A DNA stretch of 64,000 nt from Terramyces sp. JEL0728 (taxonomy: Eukaryota > Chytridiomycota > Chytridiomycetes > Rhizophydiales > Terramycetaceae), in assembly GCA_027603945.1 (NCBI GenBank), contig JADIIU010000057.1:17907-81906 (forward strand), written 5' to 3'. Within the stretch, counting starts at the first letter, position 1. Each line of letters starts with the position of its first letter. The notes under the pieces are model-generated. The model searched no databases. It saw only the letters and a list, made by a program, of their open reading frames with translations, and was not told where the DNA came from. The translations under genes were made by a program, and so were the position numbers. Below, piece by piece: positions 60,092-64,000 of this stretch.

Positions 60092-61174
60092 ATGAACCTT
60101 CCAGTAGAAATATTTGACCGCATTCGACTATTTCTTTCTATACCAGACATTGAAAATCTAAACAAAGCGGTAAATCAGACAGATGCACTGGTGCCAAAGT
60201 CAAGAGCGGATGAATGGTTTCATTTCAGTTTTAGAAAATGCTGCAAGTCCAAGCTGGAGCTAGCGTCGCATCCTTCAATTACCCTGGTTACAAAAGAATT
60301 GGTTCAGGATTATGTATTTAACTTGATTAGGTTTGATTATCGACCACCGCATAACGAATATGAATATGCTCACCAATATTACCTGGGAAAGTATGAATGG
60401 GAACAGGATTTATACCCGGAAAAATTGGACAATGAACAAATGGAAGCTGTGGTATCTGAATACATAGTTAACGGACTAGTGGATCCCTCTCGACAATTTT
60501 CCTATGAAACTTACAGTTGTCTGTACTGTAAGACGGCTGCAAAGAAGAGACCAAACTTGGATTGTCTAAACTGTGAAATATTCAATGGGCCATTTCGAGT
60601 ACCAGAAGACCCAATTGCAATTAGTTCGCGTTACTCGTGGACATTGGTTGATTTGATGTTGGAGAACAAGAAAGTTGATCCTTCAATCCATAATCAAAAG
60701 ATTTTGGCTAGGGCACTGTACAGCAAAGAACACACGATTGTAAAGAAGCTGCTGCTCGATACTAGAGTTGATCCTGGGTTTCAAGGGAAGGGAGAAGTTA
60801 AACTCAAAGTATTCAATAGCACTGTGGCTATTTTGCCTTTGCAGATGGCTATTACTAACGGCTGGCTGGATATATACTTGATGCTGCTTCAAGATCCTAG
60901 GACTCTTGTTCTTTCAAGTAGAGATAAAATCAACACACTAGCAAAATTAACAAAGGTTGAATTTACAGATGGTATAAGAGAAACACTGGAACACGTTTTA
61001 CAGACTCAAGAATTTGTGACAAACTATGTGGTAAAACAAGCGTTTGCAAACATGAATTGGGAGCTGGCAAAATTATTTATAAAGTACGCCTATAAAGGGA
61101 TTCCTATTGACGTTGACTTGGAAGGGGTACCAGCAGATGTAATTAGAGCGTTACAAGGCTTTGTATCAAAATAA
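60092..61174 (+). CDS. F-box-like/ankyrin protein with CxxC motifs, paralog 1
   Basis: 360 residues, no intron. The N-terminus MNLPVEIFDRIRLFLSIPDI is F-box-like; the C-terminal half has weak ankyrin repeats (KLLLDTRVDPGFQGKGEV, MLLQDPRTLVLS). The centre has CLYCK and CLNC, two CxxC pairs 13 residues apart that could bind zinc, also present in the neighbour at 61364. I chose the ATG at 60092 because the paralog begins at the matching place; the frame is open upstream to 59999. Possibly a substrate adaptor; no direct evidence. Confidence 0.8.
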   Translation: MNLPVEIFDRIRLFLSIPDIENLNKAVNQTDALVPKSRADEWFHFSFRKCCKSKLELASHPSITLVTKELVQDYVFNLIRFDYRPPHNEYEYAHQYYLGKYEWEQDLYPEKLDNEQMEAVVSEYIVNGLVDPSRQFSYETYSCLYCKTAAKKRPNLDCLNCEIFNGPFRVPEDPIAISSRYSWTLVDLMLENKKVDPSIHNQKILARALYSKEHTIVKKLLLDTRVDPGFQGKGEVKLKVFNSTVAILPLQMAITNGWLDIYLMLLQDPRTLVLSSRDKINTLAKLTKVEFTDGIRETLEHVLQTQEFVTNYVVKQAFANMNWELAKLFIKYAYKGIPIDVDLEGVPADVIRALQGFVSK

Positions 61175-61363
61175 ATTATGGTTACTTCTCATGCCAGAGT
61201 TATTTGCTGGATCTGAAAGCTTAATGCCACAACTGGTTAAGCGCTTTTTAGGGGGCAGATTCCTGGATATTACTCGAGTGTTGCATGTCGAGTACTCGTA
61301 AATTTGAGGCTGGATTCGGCAGAGTACCACGAGTATAAAAATACCTAGAATTACTCCTGGTGA

Positions 61364-62071
61364 ATGAATATTAGATTTCTACCAAAGGATCTCCTGTACT
61401 ATATTAGATTAAATCTCTCCATACGAGATCTAGATAATTTCAATATAGCTATTTACCAAAGTAATGCGCCAGTACCAAAACCACTAGTAGACGAATGGTT
61501 CATCTACCAATTCAATAAAGGCTGGAAAGTAAAATTCTTGCTTGCTTATCACCCTTCAACTAAACAAACTTCAAAAGCCCTGCTTCAAAATACTCTTTTC
61601 AATTTCAGCAAATTCACAAGGTACAAATTAGAGCAAAATAAAATCAAAAGGATTGTGGGACCAGAGCTATTCCAGTTGGTTAGATTGTATGTTGAAAACC
61701 AATTAGTTGATCCTGGAAAAGAATTTATTCTACAAGATTTTGACTGTTTCCATTGTAGTCTGTTTAACGAATGCTGGTGCTGCCAAGATCCATACACTCG
61801 CCAGCACCCAATAGTAATGGCGACAAAATACTCTTGGGACCTAGTGGGCTATTTGCTGGATAAGGTAGATCCACATGTGCAGGAAAATATCGTATTGAAG
61901 AGAGCAGTGTTGACCAAGAACCATCTTATTGTAAAACGACTGGCTGGTAAAAAGATTGATTCTTGTTTTGATGAATTTATTCAGATTACCATTAAGGGAT
62001 ACGTGTTTAAAATTACTTTGCAACAAATGGTTAAATTCTACGGCTGGAAAGATGTTCTCGCTTATATATAA
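61364..62071 (+). CDS. F-box-like protein with CxxC motifs, paralog 2 (short)
   Basis: 235 residues, no intron. Aligns with paralog 1: FLPKDLLYYIRLNLSIRDLD (F-box-like), VPKPLVDEWFIYQFNK, ENQLVDPGKEF, CFHCSLFNECWCC (two CxxC pairs) and HLIVKRLAGKKIDS. It ends after the first ankyrin-like repeats and is about 125 residues shorter than paralog 1, so it is a truncated or contracted copy. Tandem on the same strand, 189 bp downstream. Confidence 0.78.
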   Translation: MNIRFLPKDLLYYIRLNLSIRDLDNFNIAIYQSNAPVPKPLVDEWFIYQFNKGWKVKFLLAYHPSTKQTSKALLQNTLFNFSKFTRYKLEQNKIKRIVGPELFQLVRLYVENQLVDPGKEFILQDFDCFHCSLFNECWCCQDPYTRQHPIVMATKYSWDLVGYLLDKVDPHVQENIVLKRAVLTKNHLIVKRLAGKKIDSCFDEFIQITIKGYVFKITLQQMVKFYGWKDVLAYI

Positions 62072-62349
62072 TATATATTTGTTGAAAACGGCAATCCCAT
62101 TCTAATGGTTCTTTACAAGCTACTCGATTAATCAGTTAACAGTAGTGAATCCCTTGATCTATCCGAATAAAAGTAATGATGGTAATCTAAACACGAAATA
62201 AGACTCGAGTATATATTTCTTTGCCATCTATTACTCTGGTAAACACCTTGCTGATCCAAGACATCCGATGTGAAGCATTGATATGATATCCCTCCCTCCA
62301 TAGTTGATTAAACAGTCACGTACAAAGAGTCATTTGTGACAGGTGTTGG

Positions 62350-63462
62350 ATGGGAAGCAAACACACATTGATCAAGGGGAGCTACGTTTCCGCCAGGTCA
62401 CAGATCATTCGATATAACCCAAAATTGCCATCTAAATTCCAAATGAATCCCTCAGCCTTGTTTATAGCTATACCCGGTACAATATCAATGACTGCAATCT
62501 TGCTGACACTAATCACTGTGATGCTGTTCAACAAAAATTCATATTCGCTTAAAATCAGATATAAGCTTTTCGAAATGAGCGATAACAAGAATTACTGGAA
62601 CAACAAATGCGTTAATGATCTTGCATTTACGGTGCAGGATAAGCGGTCTATTGATTGGATGATCATGTTTCTGTTGCATATTGATTTATTACAAAGTATC
62701 GCAGCGCAGTTTTCGTATTTCTGGATCAACAATAATCCAAGTGATTATCCCGCTTTATGCTTCGTTCAAGGATACTTGCTCACTTTTGCGGACTTGTACA
62801 CCGCAGTTTGGTCGCTAGCGATTTGCATCATGACATTCCGAAAAGCGTTATATGGACTGAATATCGGCATTGCGGAAAGGGCAGTGTGCGTTTGCTTTAG
62901 TTTTCTGTTTGTATTTCTAATGTCGACGGTAACTCTGGCCTTCAATTTTGATAGCTACCAGGACAATGGGGATGGCGGCTGGTGTTTTATTGCACCCCAA
63001 TACCAAGATGAGCGGCTGTGGTTGCACTACATTTGGGTTCTTGTGTGTATTCTGGGTCTGGCATTTGGAAACATGTACATGTACTACAAACTGTCGGTGA
63101 ACCCAATCTTCAAAGACAAGACGCACAGCTTGTTTTCAAAACTAGTTTGGTATCCATTCCTTTTCACGCTAATATTCACGCCTATCGCCGTTGATAGGCT
63201 TTTGGAATATGCTGGAGTTGCCATGGATGATTGGATTACCTCCTTTTGCTATTCGTTCGTGATGCTGCTTGGATGTTTGAATAGCGTTACTTTTGTAATT
63301 AGAAAAGATTTGGTCAACAAGTACTTTATTCTGTTTGGTTACCGATCATTTGGCCCTGATCGCGTATCTGTCAGTTCAAACACAATTTTTGAACCTCCAG
63401 TTATTGTCGGTATAGAAACCAGAGTACAGGAAGTTGATGCCGAGCCTCAAAACTTGTTTTAA
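62350..63462 (+). CDS. cAMP-receptor-like/GCR1-type 7TM protein
   Basis: 370 residues, no intron. Seven hydrophobic helices from residue about 35: FIAIPGTISMTAILLTLITV (TM1), DWMIMFLLHIDLLQSIAAQF, CFVQGYLLTFADLYTAVWSL (TM3 with the usual Cys), CVCFSFLFVFLMSTVTLAF, WLHYIWVLVCILGLAFGNM, KLVWYPFLFTLIFTP and FCYSFVMLLGCLNSVTFVI. The extracellular WCFI before TM5 fits the cAMP-receptor/GCR1/Gpr-like class, unrelated to the two class A-like genes here. Likely couples to a G protein for nutrient or chemical sensing; ligand unknown. Confidence 0.83.
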   Translation: MGSKHTLIKGSYVSARSQIIRYNPKLPSKFQMNPSALFIAIPGTISMTAILLTLITVMLFNKNSYSLKIRYKLFEMSDNKNYWNNKCVNDLAFTVQDKRSIDWMIMFLLHIDLLQSIAAQFSYFWINNNPSDYPALCFVQGYLLTFADLYTAVWSLAICIMTFRKALYGLNIGIAERAVCVCFSFLFVFLMSTVTLAFNFDSYQDNGDGGWCFIAPQYQDERLWLHYIWVLVCILGLAFGNMYMYYKLSVNPIFKDKTHSLFSKLVWYPFLFTLIFTPIAVDRLLEYAGVAMDDWITSFCYSFVMLLGCLNSVTFVIRKDLVNKYFILFGYRSFGPDRVSVSSNTIFEPPVIVGIETRVQEVDAEPQNLF

Positions 63463-63631
63463 ATCAGTAAATTTTGTTTATAGTTTCTGTCTGATTAGCA
63501 TCTACGGATGTTGTTGAAAGTCAATTGCAAAGTGTCTTTCGACTTTTGTATAACTCTGAACTGGCTCCCACTACAAAAGGCTTGCCAAGGAACGTAAAAT
63601 AGAATTTCAAAATATAATTTATTAATAATTT

Positions 63632-64000
63632 TTATAGAGTAATGATATGGCACTGATTCTTTGCTTCTTTTATCCTCCACCATCTACCAAATTTATGTTC
63701 TTGTCCAACAGCTACCGCAAGACAGACTTTCTTTTGCGCAGATTTGATGATTCCTGATAACCTGGCTTTGTTCTTGATCTCTTCTGCTCTGGATGTTGCT
63801 TTGTTTTGAACTTCAGCTTGAATCGATTCTGGTGCTTCAAAGAATGCCATGCTATTGATGAATCCTTTCATTGGAACAGAGTTTAAAAGTGAAAATGATT
63901 TCTTTGTATCCGACAACTTCCAAAATTTGATATACCCATCTGCAGAGCCGCTAACAAACATATCAGAATATGGGACAGCTGCAAGGGATACAATCCAGGG
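63632..64000 (-). CDS. U3 snoRNP protein Rrp9-like, C-terminal part (WD40), cut by window edge
   Basis: 123 codons are visible and the frame stays open to the window edge at the 5' end of the gene. The sequence shows a last WD blade (MFVSGSADGYIKFWKL), then MKGFINSMAFFE, a charged insertion, and VAVGQEHKFGRWWRIKEAKN, a tail typical of Rrp9/U3-55K. Rrp9 is a U3 snoRNP subunit needed for 18S rRNA maturation in the nucleolus. No intron in the visible part. Confidence 0.85.
   Translation of the reverse strand, partial: PWIVSLAAVPYSDMFVSGSADGYIKFWKLSDTKKSFSLLNSVPMKGFINSMAFFEAPESIQAEVQNKATSRAEEIKNKARLSGIIKSAQKKVCLAVAVGQEHKFGRWWRIKEAKNQCHIITL

Overview
The window reads as eukaryotic nuclear DNA from a fungus, most likely an early-diverging, chytrid-like lineage. 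Fungal markers are a class IV chitin synthase, Zn2Cys6 transcription factors, a Pho80-type cyclin, an Alr-type CorA transporter and TOM7. Genes usually missing from yeasts and moulds point to an early branch: a kinesin-13 with an N-terminal SAM-like domain, class A-like and cAMP-receptor-like 7TM receptors, a Slo/BK-type RCK channel, crinkler-type and HNH effector-like proteins, and F-box-like/ankyrin proteins. This placement is an inference from gene content; I cannot name the species. I found no transposon, CRISPR array, rRNA or tRNA.

The most striking property is intron size. I rebuilt about 100 introns by requiring GT-AG or GC-AG ends, an open frame, exon lengths summing to a multiple of three, and family motifs that rejoin across the junction. 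Nearly all are 17-25 nt (mode 19-21), with a TTAAC/CTAAT-like branch site only a few bases before the AG. They break real genes into short open frames, so most proteins here are visible only after splicing. The few longer introns are unusual: a 105-nt intron in the BK-type channel gene divides exactly into five abutting GT...AG units of 20-23 nt, and a 40-nt intron in the GID8 gene is exactly two abutting 20-nt units.

Layout. 1-2.3 kb: two tandem HMG-box genes and an unknown small gene. 2.3-5.6 kb: a Borealin/Nbl1-like gene and exocyst SEC15 with 13 mini-introns. 5.6-7.2 kb: two secreted bulb-type lectins. 7.8-14 kb: chitin synthase, kinesin-13, Pho80-like cyclin. 14.4-17.4 kb: kynurenine 3-monooxygenase and a serine carboxypeptidase. 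17.4-22 kb: tandem paralogous Zn2Cys6 regulators. 22.8-24.8 kb: tandem 7TM receptors. 25-30.3 kb: two related P450s flanking CCT4. 30.4-36.1 kb: a possible DUF6593-like protein, aspartyl aminopeptidase, forkhead factor, ankyrin protein and an EFM3-like methyltransferase. 36.2-38 kb: three PLAC8 proteins. 38.2-39.6 kb: a crinkler-like protein. 39.8-46.2 kb: MAM33/p32, CorA, ArfGAP, Grx3/4 and an HNH protein. 46.6-49.8 kb: BK-type channel. 49.9-57.2 kb: a 1,922-residue coiled-coil protein and a TQT-motif protein. 57.2-64 kb: GID8, RPN12, mitochondrial uL11, TOM7, two F-box-like/ankyrin paralogs, a cAMP-receptor-like 7TM protein and the end of RRP9.

The genome is compact. Convergent genes lie as little as 8 bp apart, two divergent pairs have only 15 and 17 bp between their ATGs, and recognisable TATA boxes sit only 24-33 nt before the ATG. 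Housekeeping genes (exocyst, chaperonin, proteasome, import, mitochondrial translation) alternate with duplicated lineage-specific families (lectins, HMG, PLAC8, Zn2Cys6, 7TM, P450, ankyrin). I see no operon-like functional cluster.
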